In this document: positions 36,841-46,553 of the stretch, piece after piece
Layout of the letters: each line of letters begins with the position of its first letter
Position numbering within the stretch: the stretch's first letter is position 1
From: Thermaurantiacus tibetensis
GTDB lineage: Bacteria; Pseudomonadota; Alphaproteobacteria; Sphingomonadales; Sphingomonadaceae
Assembly: GCF_015354055.1 (NCBI RefSeq)
Contig: NZ_JACHTM010000002.1
Location: 434,001 to 498,000, forward strand
DNA length: 64,000 nt
Direction of reading: 5' to 3'
Position numbers and translations under genes: made by a program
Notes under the pieces: model-generated
Told to the model about the DNA's origin: nothing
Seen by the model: only the letters and a program-made list of their open reading frames with translations
The model's database searches: none

Positions 36841-37869
36841 ATGGCGACCGCGGCCGCGGAGACGGAGCGCAGGCTCCCGGAGACGATGACGGCGATCGAT
36901 CCGGAGGGCCCCGGCGGGCCCGATGTGCTCGTGCCCGTGACCCGGCCGGTGCCGGAGCCGGGGCCGGGCGAAGTGCTCATCCGGGTCCACGCCGCAGGCG
37001 TGAACCGGCCTGACATCCTCCAGCGGCTCGGCCTCTACCCCATGCCGCCGGGCACCACGACCATCCCCGGCCTCGAGGCGGCCGGCGAGGTGGTCGCACT
37101 CGGCCCCGGGGTTTCGACGCTCCGGATCGGCGACCCGGTGAGCGCCCTCCTCATCGGCGGCGGCTATGCCGAATATGCCGTGGCACCCGAGGGCCAGTGC
37201 CTGCCGGTGCCGCCGGGCATGCGCTTCGTCGAGGCCGCCGGCCTGCCCGAGACCTACTTCACCGTCTGGTCCAACCTGTTCGAGACCGCAGGCGCGAAGC
37301 CCGGCGATTCGGTGCTTGTCCACGGCGGCACGTCGGGCATCGGGGTCACCGCCGTCGACCTCTGCAAGCTCTTCGGAATCGACGTCTACGTCACCTGCGG
37401 CTCGGGCCAGAAGTGCGCGGCCGCCGAGCTGGTGGGGGCGACCCGCGCCATCGACTACAATGCCCGCGACTTCGCGGCCGAGATCCGCGAGCTGACTGGC
37501 GGGCGCGGCGTCGACATCGTGCTCGACATGGTCGGCGGCGACTATGTGCCGCGCAACCTCGTCTGCCTCACCGAAGGCGGCCGGCACGTCTCGATCGCCT
37601 TCCAGCGCGGCCAGCGCGCCGAGATCGACCTCGGCCTCGTGATGCGCAGGCGCCTCGTGCTCACCGGCTCGATGCTCCGCCCGCGCGACGTCGCGTTCAA
37701 GGCCCGCATCGCCGCCGCGCTGCGCGAGAAGGTCTGGCCGGCCTTCGCCGACGGGCGCCTGAAGGCGCGGATCGACAAGACCTTTCCGCTCGCCGAGGCG
37801 GCCGCTGCCCACCGCCACATGGAGCAGGGCCGGCACGTGGGCAAGATCGTGCTGACCGTGGTCGAGTAG
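36841..37869 (+). CDS. NAD(P)H:quinone oxidoreductase, zinc-independent MDR family (PIG3-like)
   Basis: The product has 342 residues. The GroES-like N-terminus (VLIRVHAAGVNRPDILQR) lacks the zinc ligands of alcohol dehydrogenases; the Rossmann domain has VHGGTSGIGVTAVDLCKLFG, and VDIVLDMVGGDYVPRNL follows. PIG3-like enzymes reduce quinones or protect against oxidants. About 17 N-terminal residues before MTAIDPEGPGG are extra, so a later start is possible. It is divergent from DUF1192. Confidence 0.88.
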   Translation: MATAAAETERRLPETMTAIDPEGPGGPDVLVPVTRPVPEPGPGEVLIRVHAAGVNRPDILQRLGLYPMPPGTTTIPGLEAAGEVVALGPGVSTLRIGDPVSALLIGGGYAEYAVAPEGQCLPVPPGMRFVEAAGLPETYFTVWSNLFETAGAKPGDSVLVHGGTSGIGVTAVDLCKLFGIDVYVTCGSGQKCAAAELVGATRAIDYNARDFAAEIRELTGGRGVDIVLDMVGGDYVPRNLVCLTEGGRHVSIAFQRGQRAEIDLGLVMRRRLVLTGSMLRPRDVAFKARIAAALREKVWPAFADGRLKARIDKTFPLAEAAAAHRHMEQGRHVGKIVLTVVE

Positions 37870-37953
37870 ACGAACGCTGCGCCCCCGCCTCCCCTCGCGA
37901 GCGGGCAAATGCGGGAGGTTGACCGGCGGCAGCCCCCGCCGCAGCGTTCGGGC

Positions 37954-38586
37954 ATGTCATCCGCGACCGCCACTGCCGTCCGGCCCGCCGTGGCCGCTGC
38001 GCGTCTCAAGACCGAGCTTGCCGCGCTCGGCGCCACCACCGAGGTGGGCTTCGCCGAGGGCGGGGCTGAAGTGGCGCGCCTGCAGGCGCTCGCCCTCGAG
38101 CTCGAGGCGCTCAATCCCACGCCCGAGCCGGCCCGCGCCCAGGCGCTGCTGAAGGGCCGCTGGCACCTGCTCTACTCCGGCCTCGGGCTGCTGCGGGAGA
38201 CCACGCTTGCCCGCTACAGCTTCGGCCTCCTGCCCAAGGTGCCGATCCACGTCGTCGAGATCTTCCAGGAGACCGACCCGGCGACCGGTCACTATGACAA
38301 CATCGTCCACTACCTCGACTGGAGCGGCGAGCCGGGCACGCTCGTGCTTGCCGGCGACTATCGGGTGGAGGACGACAGCACGATGGACATCCGCTTCGAC
38401 CGCGCCATTCTCGCAACCGCGGCCGGGCGCAGCATCCACCCGTTCGGGGGCGGCTCGGTCGGGCCGATCCAGGCGCGGATCAGCTACCTCGACGACGGCT
38501 TCCGCCTGATGAGGGGCGTGAACGGCAGCCTCTACGTGCTCGAGCGGCTCGACCCGCAGCCGATGCGCTGGACCCGCGACGGCTGA
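37954..38586 (+). CDS. PAP/fibrillin-domain protein
   Basis: The product is 210 residues from ATG 37954; a start at 37909 would add 15. The lipocalin-like PAP/fibrillin domain is recognised by LKGRWHLLYSGLGLLRET, FDRAILATAAGR and the closing YLDDGFRLMRGVNGSLYVLERL. In plants and cyanobacteria this family associates with carotenoid-lipid globules and membranes; it is uncommon in heterotrophic proteobacteria. No signal peptide is evident, so it is probably cytoplasmic. With crtZ in the same window, a role in carotenoid or lipid droplet or PHA granule binding is possible, but that is inference. Confidence 0.75.
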   Translation: MSSATATAVRPAVAAARLKTELAALGATTEVGFAEGGAEVARLQALALELEALNPTPEPARAQALLKGRWHLLYSGLGLLRETTLARYSFGLLPKVPIHVVEIFQETDPATGHYDNIVHYLDWSGEPGTLVLAGDYRVEDDSTMDIRFDRAILATAAGRSIHPFGGGSVGPIQARISYLDDGFRLMRGVNGSLYVLERLDPQPMRWTRDG

Positions 38587-38698
38587 GGGCGCGCCCGGCC
38601 GGGGGAGGCGCGGTCGGGAGGGGCGGGACACGCGGGGAGAGCAGCGAGGCAGTGCCGCGCAAGCGAAGGGGGCGAGCGGGAGGGCGGGCCGAGGCGCC

Positions 38699-38965
38699 CT
38701 ACTTCGGGCTGGCGGCAGGCGCCGCGGGCGCTGCCCCGGCGCGGATCCGCTCCATGGCCGCCCGGCCTTCCGCGCGCGTCACCTTGCCGTCGCGGTTCTG
38801 GTCCATCATCCGGAAGCCCTCGGGCGGCCGGCCAGAGGCCTTCCACTCGGCTGCCGAGATCACGCCGTCGCCGTTGGCATCGACTGCGTCGAAGAACCGG
38901 CCGGGCTGGGCTTGGGCAGCCGTCGCGAGCGTTGCGGCAAGAAGGGCGGCAACGGGCATGCGCAT
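38699..38965 (-). CDS. Secreted EF-hand protein
   Basis: The product has 88 residues. The signal peptide (MRMPVAALLAATLATAAQA) is followed by two EF-hand loops, DANGDGVISAAEW and DQNRDGKVTRAEG, and an Ala/Pro-rich tail. It should bind calcium in the periplasm. It follows prs by 18 bases and may share its transcript. Confidence 0.85.
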   Translation of the reverse strand: MRMPVAALLAATLATAAQAQPGRFFDAVDANGDGVISAAEWKASGRPPEGFRMMDQNRDGKVTRAEGRAAMERIRAGAAPAAPAASPK

Positions 38966-38983
38966 GGAGCTCTCCGGGGCTGG

Positions 38984-39925
38984 TCAGTCGAACAGGGACG
39001 AGACCGAGCTCTCGTCGGCAATGCGGCGGATGGCCTCGCCGACGAGCGGGGCGATGGTGAGCACCCGGATCTTGCGCGCGGCAAGAGCCGCCTCGGGGGT
39101 TGCGATCGAGTCGGTCACCACCAGCTCGTCGAGATCCGAGCCCTCGACGCGGGCGACCGCCCCGCCGGAGAGCACGCCGTGGGTGACGTAGGCCGAGACC
39201 GAGGTAGCGCCCGCCTCGCGCAGCGCGCGCGCCGCGTTGCAGAGTGTCCCCGCCGAGTCGACGATGTCGTCGATGAGGATGCACGAGCGGCCGCTGACCG
39301 AGCCGATGATGTTCATGACCTCCGACTCGCCCGGCCGCTCGCGGCGCTTGTCGACGATGGCAAGCGGCGCGTTGTCGAGCCGGCGGGCAAGCGCCCGCGC
39401 GCGGACCACGCCGCCGACGTCGGGCGAGACCACGGTGAGGAGCTCGCGGTCCTTCGGGTGCCGGGCATCGATGTCGGCGGCGATCACGGGGGCCGCATAG
39501 AGGTTGTCCACGGGCAGGTCGAAGAAGCCCTGGATCTGGCCGGCGTGGAGGTCGACGGAGAGCACGCGCGAGGCGCCGGCAACCGTGATGAGGTTGGCAA
39601 CCAGCTTGGCCGAGATGGGGGTGCGGGGCCCCGGTTTCCGGTCCTGCCGGGCGTAGCCGAAGTAGGGGATGACGGCAGTGATGCGGCGGGCCGAGGCGCG
39701 GCGGAGCGCATCGATGCAGATGAGGAGCTCCATCAGGTTGTCGTTGGCCGGCGCCGAGGTGGACTGGATGACGAACACGTCCTCGCCGCGGACATTCTCG
39801 TGGATCTCGACGAACACCTCCTCGTCGGCGAAGCGGCGGACGCTCGCGTTGGTCAGCGGCACCTCGAGATAGGCGGCGATGTCGCGCGCAAGCTTCGGAT
39901 TGCTGTTGCCGGCGAGAAGCTTCAT
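38984..39925 (-). CDS. prs: Ribose-phosphate pyrophosphokinase
   Basis: Makes PRPP from ribose 5-phosphate and ATP for nucleotide, His and Trp synthesis. The product has 313 residues. Motifs: [20 protein letters not shown], the flexible loop [10 protein letters not shown], the metal site [18 protein letters not shown] and the PRPP loop [16 protein letters not shown]. All residues are intact. Confidence 0.97.
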   Translation of the reverse strand: MKLLAGNSNPKLARDIAAYLEVPLTNASVRRFADEEVFVEIHENVRGEDVFVIQSTSAPANDNLMELLICIDALRRASARRITAVIPYFGYARQDRKPGPRTPISAKLVANLITVAGASRVLSVDLHAGQIQGFFDLPVDNLYAAPVIAADIDARHPKDRELLTVVSPDVGGVVRARALARRLDNAPLAIVDKRRERPGESEVMNIIGSVSGRSCILIDDIVDSAGTLCNAARALREAGATSVSAYVTHGVLSGGAVARVEGSDLDELVVTDSIATPEAALAARKIRVLTIAPLVGEAIRRIADESSVSSLFD

Positions 39926-39974
39926 CCGTGTCCCCTTGGGGTCCTTCTAGCGCCTGGGCGGGAAAGGGAAAGCG

Positions 39975-41393
39975 TCAGCGGGCGAGAAGGAAGCAGGTGA
40001 CGGGAAGAAGGACGATCCCGAGGAGGTTGAGCCACAGGCCGCCGCGAGCGAGGTCGGCCACCCGGATTCGGCCGCTCGCGAAGGCGATGGCGTTGGGCGG
40101 CGTGCCGGCGGGCATCATGAACCCCCAGGAGGACGCGAGCGCCGCCGGCATGGCAAGCGCAAGCGGCGGGGCCGCCCCGCCGGCCGCAACCGCCGCCACC
40201 ACCGGCATGAAGCCGCTGGCGGTTGCCACGTTGGAGGCGAACTCGGTCACGAAGACCATGAGGGCCACGAGCAGCATGGCGAGGAGCAGCGGGTGCAGCG
40301 CCCCGAGGCCGTCGAGCCGGGTGCCGAGCCAGGCGGCAAGCCCGGTGGCGGTGATCGCCTCGGCGAGCGCCAGTCCGCCGCCGAACAGGAGCAGCACCTC
40401 CCACGGCAGGTGCGGAAGGTCCTCCTTGCCGAGCAGGCGCCCGCCCCTGCCATCGGGCACGACGAGGAGCAGGAGCGCCGCCACCATGGCGACGACGGCG
40501 TCGTCGACAGCGGCAAGCCCCAGCGGCTCGCGCACGAGCGGCAGCACCACCCAGCCGGCAAGCAGCAGGGCAAGCACGGGCAGCAGGCGCGTCTCGGCCA
40601 CTGACAGGGGGCCGGGTCGGCCGATGGCGGCCGCCACCAGCGCCTGGTCCACCGGCGCGCGCGAGAGCCCGTGGAGCCGGGCAAGCAGCAGCGCAGCCAG
40701 CGGAATCGCGAGCGCGACCACGGGCAGGCCGAAGCCGAGCCAGGCGAGGAAGCCGATCTCGGTGCCGAGGGCGCGGTTGAGGATCCCCGCGGCGACCGCG
40801 TTGGTGGGCGAGCCGACCAGCGTGCCGAGGCCGCCGATGGTCGCCGCCCAGGCGACGCCCAGCACCAGCGCGCGCGCGAAGCCGGCCTCTGCCGCAGCAC
40901 CGCGCGCGGCCTCGAGCGCGCCGATGACGGCCAGCGCCACGGGGAGCATGATGAGCGCGGTCGCAGTGTTCGAGACGATCATCGAGGTGAGGGCGGTTGC
41001 TGCCATGAAGCCGAGGAGGAGGCGGCGCTCGCTGCCGCGCGTGCGGGCAGCGACGCCAAGCGCGATCCGGCGGTGGAGCCCGGCCTTCTCGATGGCGCGC
41101 GCGACCATCGCCCCGCCGAGCACGAGGAAAAGGATGGGCGACCAGTAGCTCTGGGCCACCTCCGCCGGCGAGGCTTTTCCGAACAGCGGCAGGAGCACGA
41201 ACGGCAGGGTCGCCGTGGCGGCGATGGGAATGGCCTCCGTCACCCAGAGGATCGCCATGGCGAGCGCCACCGCGGCCACCAGCCAGCCCTCCGGCGACAG
41301 GCCGGCCGGCACCGGCAGCAGCCGGAGCAGCAGGAAGGCCGCAGCGGCCGCCACCACCCCGCCCGGGATGGCACGCGGACGGCGCGCGCTCAT
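39975..41393 (-). CDS. SLC13/DASS-family anion transporter
   Basis: Sodium-coupled carboxylate or sulfate transporter; 472 residues and about 11-12 membrane helices. The two family motifs are present as SNTATALIMLPVALAV and EFASNVATASGFMPV, with the loop pairs GSPTNAV and AGTPPNAIAFA that coordinate sodium. The substrate (dicarboxylates, sulfate) cannot be read from sequence. It lies 49 bases upstream of prs, co-directional. Confidence 0.88.
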   Translation of the reverse strand: MSARRPRAIPGGVVAAAAAFLLLRLLPVPAGLSPEGWLVAAVALAMAILWVTEAIPIAATATLPFVLLPLFGKASPAEVAQSYWSPILFLVLGGAMVARAIEKAGLHRRIALGVAARTRGSERRLLLGFMAATALTSMIVSNTATALIMLPVALAVIGALEAARGAAAEAGFARALVLGVAWAATIGGLGTLVGSPTNAVAAGILNRALGTEIGFLAWLGFGLPVVALAIPLAALLLARLHGLSRAPVDQALVAAAIGRPGPLSVAETRLLPVLALLLAGWVVLPLVREPLGLAAVDDAVVAMVAALLLLVVPDGRGGRLLGKEDLPHLPWEVLLLFGGGLALAEAITATGLAAWLGTRLDGLGALHPLLLAMLLVALMVFVTEFASNVATASGFMPVVAAVAAGGAAPPLALAMPAALASSWGFMMPAGTPPNAIAFASGRIRVADLARGGLWLNLLGIVLLPVTCFLLAR

Positions 41394-41482
41394 GCCGCCC
41401 CTCGAGCCTGGCCGGCGCCGGCCGTGTTTACACTGCGGCGGCCGCGCCCTAGGCGCAGCCCGGCAGGGCAGGCGGAGACGGC

Positions 41483-42591
41483 ATGGCGGAGACGATCGGC
41501 GCACGGCTCGAACGCTTCCAGGGCGTCGGGCCGGGGTTCGACCTGCTGCGGGTCGTGCTCGCCTCGGGCGTCGTCGTCTGGCACTGCTTCCCCCTCACCA
41601 CCGGCAACGCCCGGCTGATCGATGCCACGCCGCTGTGGTTCCTTGTCAATGTGTTCGTGCCGATGTTCTTCGTCGTCTCCGGCTTCCTGGTGACGGCGAG
41701 CGCCCACCGGGTGAGCCTCGTTCCCTATCTCCTGAATCGCGTTGCGCGCATCGTGCCTGCCCTCTTCGTCGTCGTCACCCTCTCCGCCCTCGTCATCGGC
41801 CCCTGGTGACGTCGACGCCCCTTGCCTCCTACTTCGCCGATCCGCTGGTGCCGCGCTACGTGCTGAACACGGTCGGGCTCGTCGCCTACCGGCTTCCCGG
41901 CGTGTTCGAAACGCTGCCGACGCCCTCGGTCGTCAACGGCAGCCTGTGGACCGTGCGGTTCGAATATGCCTGCTACGTCGGCCTCGGCGGGCTCGTCCTC
42001 CTCGGCCTCGCCCGGCGCTGGTGGCCCTATGCGCTGGCCTACCTCCTCCTCCTGCTCGTGGCCGTCTGGCTGGCGGTCGCCCGGGCCGCCGGGGCCGAGG
42101 CGGGGGCAACGCTCCCCATCGGCGAAGGCATCCTGCCGCAGGCGATGAAGGTGCTGCCCTACTTCCTCCTCGGCGGCCTTCTCTACGTCCTGAGGGACCG
42201 GGTGCCCTTCGATGCCCGCCTCGCCGCGCTTGCCGCGGCCGCCATTCCGGCGGTGGGGCTCGTCGGCGAGGCCTCCTGGCTCAAGGTTCCCCTCTTCTGG
42301 CTCGCGCTCGGCCCCGTGCTCGCCTATCTCACCGTCTGGCTCGGTCTCGCCCGTCTGCCGAAGCCGGAGATCCTGGGCGGCGGCGACTTCAGCTACGGCA
42401 TCTATCTCTTCCACTTTCCCATCCTCCAGCTTCTGGTGCTGTGGACGGGGGTGCGGGACTGGTGGCTCCTTGCCCTGATGGCCGCGCTTCCGGTGCTGCT
42501 CGTGGCGGCCGCCTCCTGGCACTTCGTCGAGAAGCCGGCCCTCGTGCTGCGCAAGCGCTTCTCGCTCGCCGGCCGCCGCGCTGCCGCCTGA
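41483..42591 (+). pseudogene. Acyltransferase 3-family membrane protein, frameshifted
   Basis: Two frames make one acyltransferase-3 (OafA/YrhL-like) protein of about 369 residues. The first part from ATG 41483 has GFDLLRVVLASGVVVWH and PMFFVVSGFLVTASAH, then stops at TGA 41807 after VIGPW. Downstream the second frame continues with LVTSTPLASYFADP and SLWTVRFEYACYVGL and ends LVLRKRF. Adding one C to the run CCCC at about 41800-41803 would join them (VIGPLVTSTP). These enzymes O-acylate surface polysaccharides. Homopolymer location makes sequencing error a serious alternative. Confidence 0.8.
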
Positions 42592-42684
42592 TCCGGCCTC
42601 GCCGTCTTGTCAGGATGGAAACCGTCCGATAGCTTCCCGAAATCCGCGGGGGCGGAGGCTCCTTCCTCAATGGAGGGGACCACC

Positions 42685-43257
42685 ATGCGCAGTGCCTTGG
42701 CCGCGGCACTTCTGGCCGGCTCGATCCTTGCCACCCCGGCGCTCGCCGGCGTTCTCGTCGTCACCGGCGACACAACCGGCAAGCCCACCTGAAACCGCCC
42801 GGTCGCCGGCAATCCGCCGGTGCCGCCGCTGTCGGGCGTTGGCACCAACGTGCCCTACGAGGTGACCGAGTTCACCGTGACCGCCGATGGCCTCTATCCC
42901 TTCGTGAATCTCGGGATCAACCCGGTCAACTGGGACAACTACCTCCACCTCTACCGGGACAGCTTCAACCCGCTCGCCCAGTTCACCAATCTTCTCGCGG
43001 GCAACGATGACCTGGGCTTCATCGGCCGGTCCGGGTTCGACTTCGGCCTGTTGGCCGGCGTCACCTACTTCGCCGTGACGAGCGGCTTTTCCAATGACGA
43101 CTTCCGTCAGTGGGAGATGACCATCCGCGGTCCGGGCGACATCCTGCTCGCTGGGGGCGGAGTCATTCCCGAGCCCGGCATCTGGGCGATGATGATCGCC
43201 GGGTTCGGTCTCGTCGGCGCGGGTCTCCGCCGCCGTCGCGTGGTCGTCGCGGCCTGA
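42685..43257 (+). pseudogene. PEP-CTERM exported protein with in-frame TGA
   Basis: One frame from ATG 42685 (ribosome site GGAGG) to 43257, with a TGA at 42790-42792. The signal peptide (AAALLAGSILATPALA) is followed by VVTGDTTGKPT, the stop, then NRPVAGNPPVPPLSGVGT. Relatives have an aromatic residue before NRP, so TGG to TGA is likely. The remainder is a beta-rich domain (TADGLYPFVNLG, NYLHLYRDSFNP) and a C-terminal sorting signal [17 protein letters not shown] plus Arg cluster. Without the stop it would be about 190 residues and exported to the cell surface. Confidence 0.75.
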
Positions 43258-43298
43258 GTCCTTTCCTGCGCCCGCCCGGTGCCGGACGCGGGCGTCAG

Positions 43299-43565
43299 CG
43301 GGGAATGTCGTCGGGCGACCGCCCCGGCCGGGCCCGCCACCGCGAACAGCGCAAGGCCCAAGGCGTCTGCCCGGAGCAGCGCCCGCCAGCGGCTGAGGGC
43401 GAGATGGGCCGTGAAGAGATGGCCGCCGACACGGCGACGCACAGCATCAGATAGGCCGGCTCCCGCACGCAGAAGACCGGGAGCCTGAGCTGCAGATCGC
43501 GAAGGGTTCCGCCGCCGATCCAGTCGAGGCCAGCCGACGACGGAGATGGCCAGCACGAACGGCAT
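43299..43565 (-). pseudogene. Remnant of a TRIC-type (UPF0126) cation-channel gene
   Basis: Minus-strand pieces in two alternating frames line up with the TRIC/UPF0126 family: about 43565-43533 MPFVLAISVVG, about 43527-43420 LDWIGGGTLRDL, then RLPVFCVREPAYLMLCVAV, and about 43418-43299 RADALGLALFAVAGPAGAVA. The motif GGGTLRD...PVFWVxxPxYL with LLxADALGLALFAV is diagnostic. At least two frameshifts and loss of the N-terminus and second repeat show an old pseudogene. Confidence 0.6.
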
Positions 43566-43677
43566 GCCCTCCCATGGCACACCGACCGCCTGAGGCAGCA
43601 AGGTGCCACGCTGGCCGGGCATGCCGCGCTCTGGCCGGTCATCGGGTCCGGGCCGGCCCTTCCGGGGGACCGGGGAC

Positions 43678-46530
43678 CTAGGGCGCGGCGCGCACCTCGA
43701 GCGGCAGGCCAAGCGCCCGGAGCTGCGGCTCCACCACCTTCGCGTCGCCCACCACCACCCACTGGAGCCGCGCCGGATCGAGGAGGGTGGCCGCCGCGCG
43801 CGTCACTGCCGCCTGGTCAAGCGCGCGGTAGCGGGCAGGAAGCTGCGCATAATAGTCGTCAGGCCGGCCGAGCACCGCCATGGTCTCGAGCGCGCCGAGC
43901 ACGGCGCCCGAGGTCTCGAACTCGCCCGGAAGCGCGTAGACGTTGGAGTTGATGGCGCGCGCGAGATCCTCGGGCCGCACCGGCTCGGGTCCTGCAAAGG
44001 CCTGGACATTGCGGATCAGCGCGGCGATCGAGTCCCCGGTTCGGTCGGCCTGGACGGGTGCGAGGATCCGGAAGGCCATCTGGCCGACGACGGGCGCGAC
44101 GGCCGAGCGCACGCCGTAGCTCCAGCCCTTGGCCTCCCGGAGGTCCATGTTGAGGCGCGAGGTGAAGCTGCCGCCCAGCGTCTCGTTGGCAAGCGCAAGG
44201 TCGAGCCGGTCGTCGCGGCCGGTCACTGGCAGCGGCTGGCCGGCCGCGATGAACGCCTGCGGCGAGTTCGGCCGGTCGAGGAGGAGGATGCGCGGCGCCT
44301 CCGGCTGCCGGAGGGGGGCTTCCGGCACCGCGCCGGCGGGCACGGGCGGCGCCTGCCAGTCGCCGAAGGCGCGCTCGAGCTCGGGAAGAAGCGCGTCGAG
44401 CGTGGTGTCGCCCACCACGAAGAGGGTCATGCGGTCGGGCCGCACGAAGCGGGCGTGCCAGTCGAGGAGATCCTCGCGCGTTGCGGCCCTGAGCCCCTCT
44501 GCCGTGCCGAGTCCGGAGGCGGGAAGCGCGTAAGGGTGGCCGGGGCCGTAGACGAGGGGCGCGAGCGCCCGGCCGGCCAGCGCGCCGGGGTTGGCTTCTT
44601 CCTGCGCGAGCGCCGCAAGCCGGATGGCACGCAGCCGCTCGACCTCGGCCGGGGCGAAGGCCGGGTTGCGGATGATGTCGGCCATGAGGGCAAGCGAGGG
44701 GCGAAGGTTCGGGACGAGCGCGGAGAGGACGACGCGCGTGCGGTCCGCACCCGAGCCCACGGCGATGCGGGCGCCGAGCCGCTCCTCGGCCTCGACGATC
44801 TCGCGCCCGGTGAGGTGCGTCGTGCCCTCGCGCAGCAGCGCCAGCATGAGGCCCGCGGTGCCCGGCCGGTCGGCTCTGTCGGCGGCGTTGCCGGCCGCGA
44901 AGCTCGCCATCACCTCGACGACGGGCACGGCGTCGCGCCGCGCGAAGACCACGGGAATGCCGTTGGAAAGCCGCGCGCGCGCGATCGCGGGAAACGCAAG
45001 GCCCTCGCGCCGCTCGACCGGCGGCAGCTTCGCCCGGTCGGGCGTGGCCGCGCTCGCCCCGGGCGCGTCGGCCGCGGCCGGCGGCACGCCGGACTCGCCG
45101 ACAAGGGCCAGCTCGCGCGCCCCACGCTCGCCGGGAAGGGTGGCGAGGCGGAAGCCGGGCGAGGCCATGTAGCGCCTTGCTGCCGCGCGCACCCGCGCGG
45201 GCGTGGCAGTGGCGAGCTCCTCGAGGCGCCTGCGGTAGAAGCCCGGGTCGTCGGCGTAAAGCGCACCCTCGGCCAGAGCCACCGCCTTGCCGCCGAAGCC
45301 GCCGACCTGCTCGAGCCCGCGGATCCGCCCGGCAACCGCGACGGTTGCCACCCGCCGCACCTCGTCGGCCGTCGGCCCCTCGCGGCGGAAGGCGGCGAGA
45401 AGCTCCTCGACCCTGGCTTCGACGACCGCCGGGTCCACGCCAGGCTTCACGTCCACGCCGATGACCAGCATGGAGGCAAGGCGGAAGGGCAGCACGCTGC
45501 CCGACACTCCGACCGCGAGCTGGCGGTCGCGCACGAGGTCGTTGTAGAGGCGCGACGACGGGCCGCCTGCGAGCACGGCGGCTGCGACCGCAAGGTCAGT
45601 GGACGCCGGGTCGAGGAGGCCCGGCGCGGTCCAGGCAAACAGCAGCCGGGCGTTGGGCACCCGGTCGCGGATGATGTCGCGCCCGTTCGCGGGCGGGGGA
45701 AGCGGCGCTGCGGGCCGCACCGGCTCGGGCCCGCGCGGGATCGCCCCAAACCAGCGCGTCACCTTCTCGCGGGCGGTTGCCGCATCGATGTCCCCGGCAA
45801 GGACGAGGACGGCGTTGTTGGGGCCGTAGTGCTGGCGGAACCAGGCGCGCACGTCCTCGAGGCTTGCCGCGTCGAGGTCGGCCATCGAGCCGATGGTCGA
45901 GTGACGATAGGGGTGGCCCGGCGGGAACAGGCCCTCGGCAAGCGCGTAGAAGGTCAGGCCATAGGGCTGGTTGTCGCCCTGGCGCTTCTCGTTCTGGACC
46001 ACCCCGCGCTGGTTGTCGAGCTTGGCCTGGGTGACGGCGGGAAGCAGGTTCCCCATGCGGTCGGCCTCGAGGAAGAGCGCGAGGTCGAGCGCGCCGGTCG
46101 GCACGTTCTGGAAGTAGTTGGTGCGGTCGTACCAGGTGGTGCCGTTGTAGCTGGTGGCCCCCACGTCCTCGAGCGGCTCGAAGAACTCGCCGTCCCAGTT
46201 GCCCGAGCCGTTGAACATGAGGTGCTCGAAGAGGTGGGCGAAGCCGGTCTTGCCCTTCGGCTCGTCGGCCGAGCCCACGCCATACCAGACCGAGACGGCC
46301 ACCATCGGCGTCTTTCGGTCGGTGTGCACGATGACGCGAAGGCCGTTGGGCAAGGTGAACTGCTCGTAGGGAATGTCCACCCGGCGGACGAGCTCGGCGA
46401 GCGGCGCCGGCGCATCGGCAGCAGGGCCGGCGGCAGATGCCGCGGCCCGCGTTCGGGCTTCGGCAGAGGGCGCGAGGCCGGCGGCGACGAGCACGGCGGC
46501 AAGCACGGCGAGGCAGAAGGGGCGGCACAT
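43678..46530 (-). CDS. M16-family zinc metallopeptidase, two-domain (exported)
   Basis: The product has 950 residues and a signal peptide (about 1-25). The first M16 domain has the inverted zinc motif H99-L-F-E102-H103 (FAHLFEHLMFNG) and a distal Glu region (NQRGVVQNEKRQ); the second (from about residue 510, SNGIPVVFARRDAVPVVEV) lacks HxxEH, as in two-domain M16 proteins where it only helps close the chamber. It is probably a periplasmic peptide-degrading enzyme. It is the last gene of an operon with the S9 peptidase, telA and the XpaC-like gene, 23 bases after the latter. Confidence 0.92.
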   Translation of the reverse strand: MCRPFCLAVLAAVLVAAGLAPSAEARTRAAASAAGPAADAPAPLAELVRRVDIPYEQFTLPNGLRVIVHTDRKTPMVAVSVWYGVGSADEPKGKTGFAHLFEHLMFNGSGNWDGEFFEPLEDVGATSYNGTTWYDRTNYFQNVPTGALDLALFLEADRMGNLLPAVTQAKLDNQRGVVQNEKRQGDNQPYGLTFYALAEGLFPPGHPYRHSTIGSMADLDAASLEDVRAWFRQHYGPNNAVLVLAGDIDAATAREKVTRWFGAIPRGPEPVRPAAPLPPPANGRDIIRDRVPNARLLFAWTAPGLLDPASTDLAVAAAVLAGGPSSRLYNDLVRDRQLAVGVSGSVLPFRLASMLVIGVDVKPGVDPAVVEARVEELLAAFRREGPTADEVRRVATVAVAGRIRGLEQVGGFGGKAVALAEGALYADDPGFYRRRLEELATATPARVRAAARRYMASPGFRLATLPGERGARELALVGESGVPPAAADAPGASAATPDRAKLPPVERREGLAFPAIARARLSNGIPVVFARRDAVPVVEVMASFAAGNAADRADRPGTAGLMLALLREGTTHLTGREIVEAEERLGARIAVGSGADRTRVVLSALVPNLRPSLALMADIIRNPAFAPAEVERLRAIRLAALAQEEANPGALAGRALAPLVYGPGHPYALPASGLGTAEGLRAATREDLLDWHARFVRPDRMTLFVVGDTTLDALLPELERAFGDWQAPPVPAGAVPEAPLRQPEAPRILLLDRPNSPQAFIAAGQPLPVTGRDDRLDLALANETLGGSFTSRLNMDLREAKGWSYGVRSAVAPVVGQMAFRILAPVQADRTGDSIAALIRNVQAFAGPEPVRPEDLARAINSNVYALPGEFETSGAVLGALETMAVLGRPDDYYAQLPARYRALDQAAVTRAAATLLDPARLQWVVVGDAKVVEPQLRALGLPLEVRAAP

Positions 46531-46553
46531 CGGGAGTCTCTCCAGTGGGGGCG

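Noticed and set aside
42790-42792. TGA as a selenocysteine codon
   Set aside because: No reason for selenocysteine in a PEP-CTERM protein, no SECIS-like hairpin noted just downstream, and relatives have an aromatic residue.
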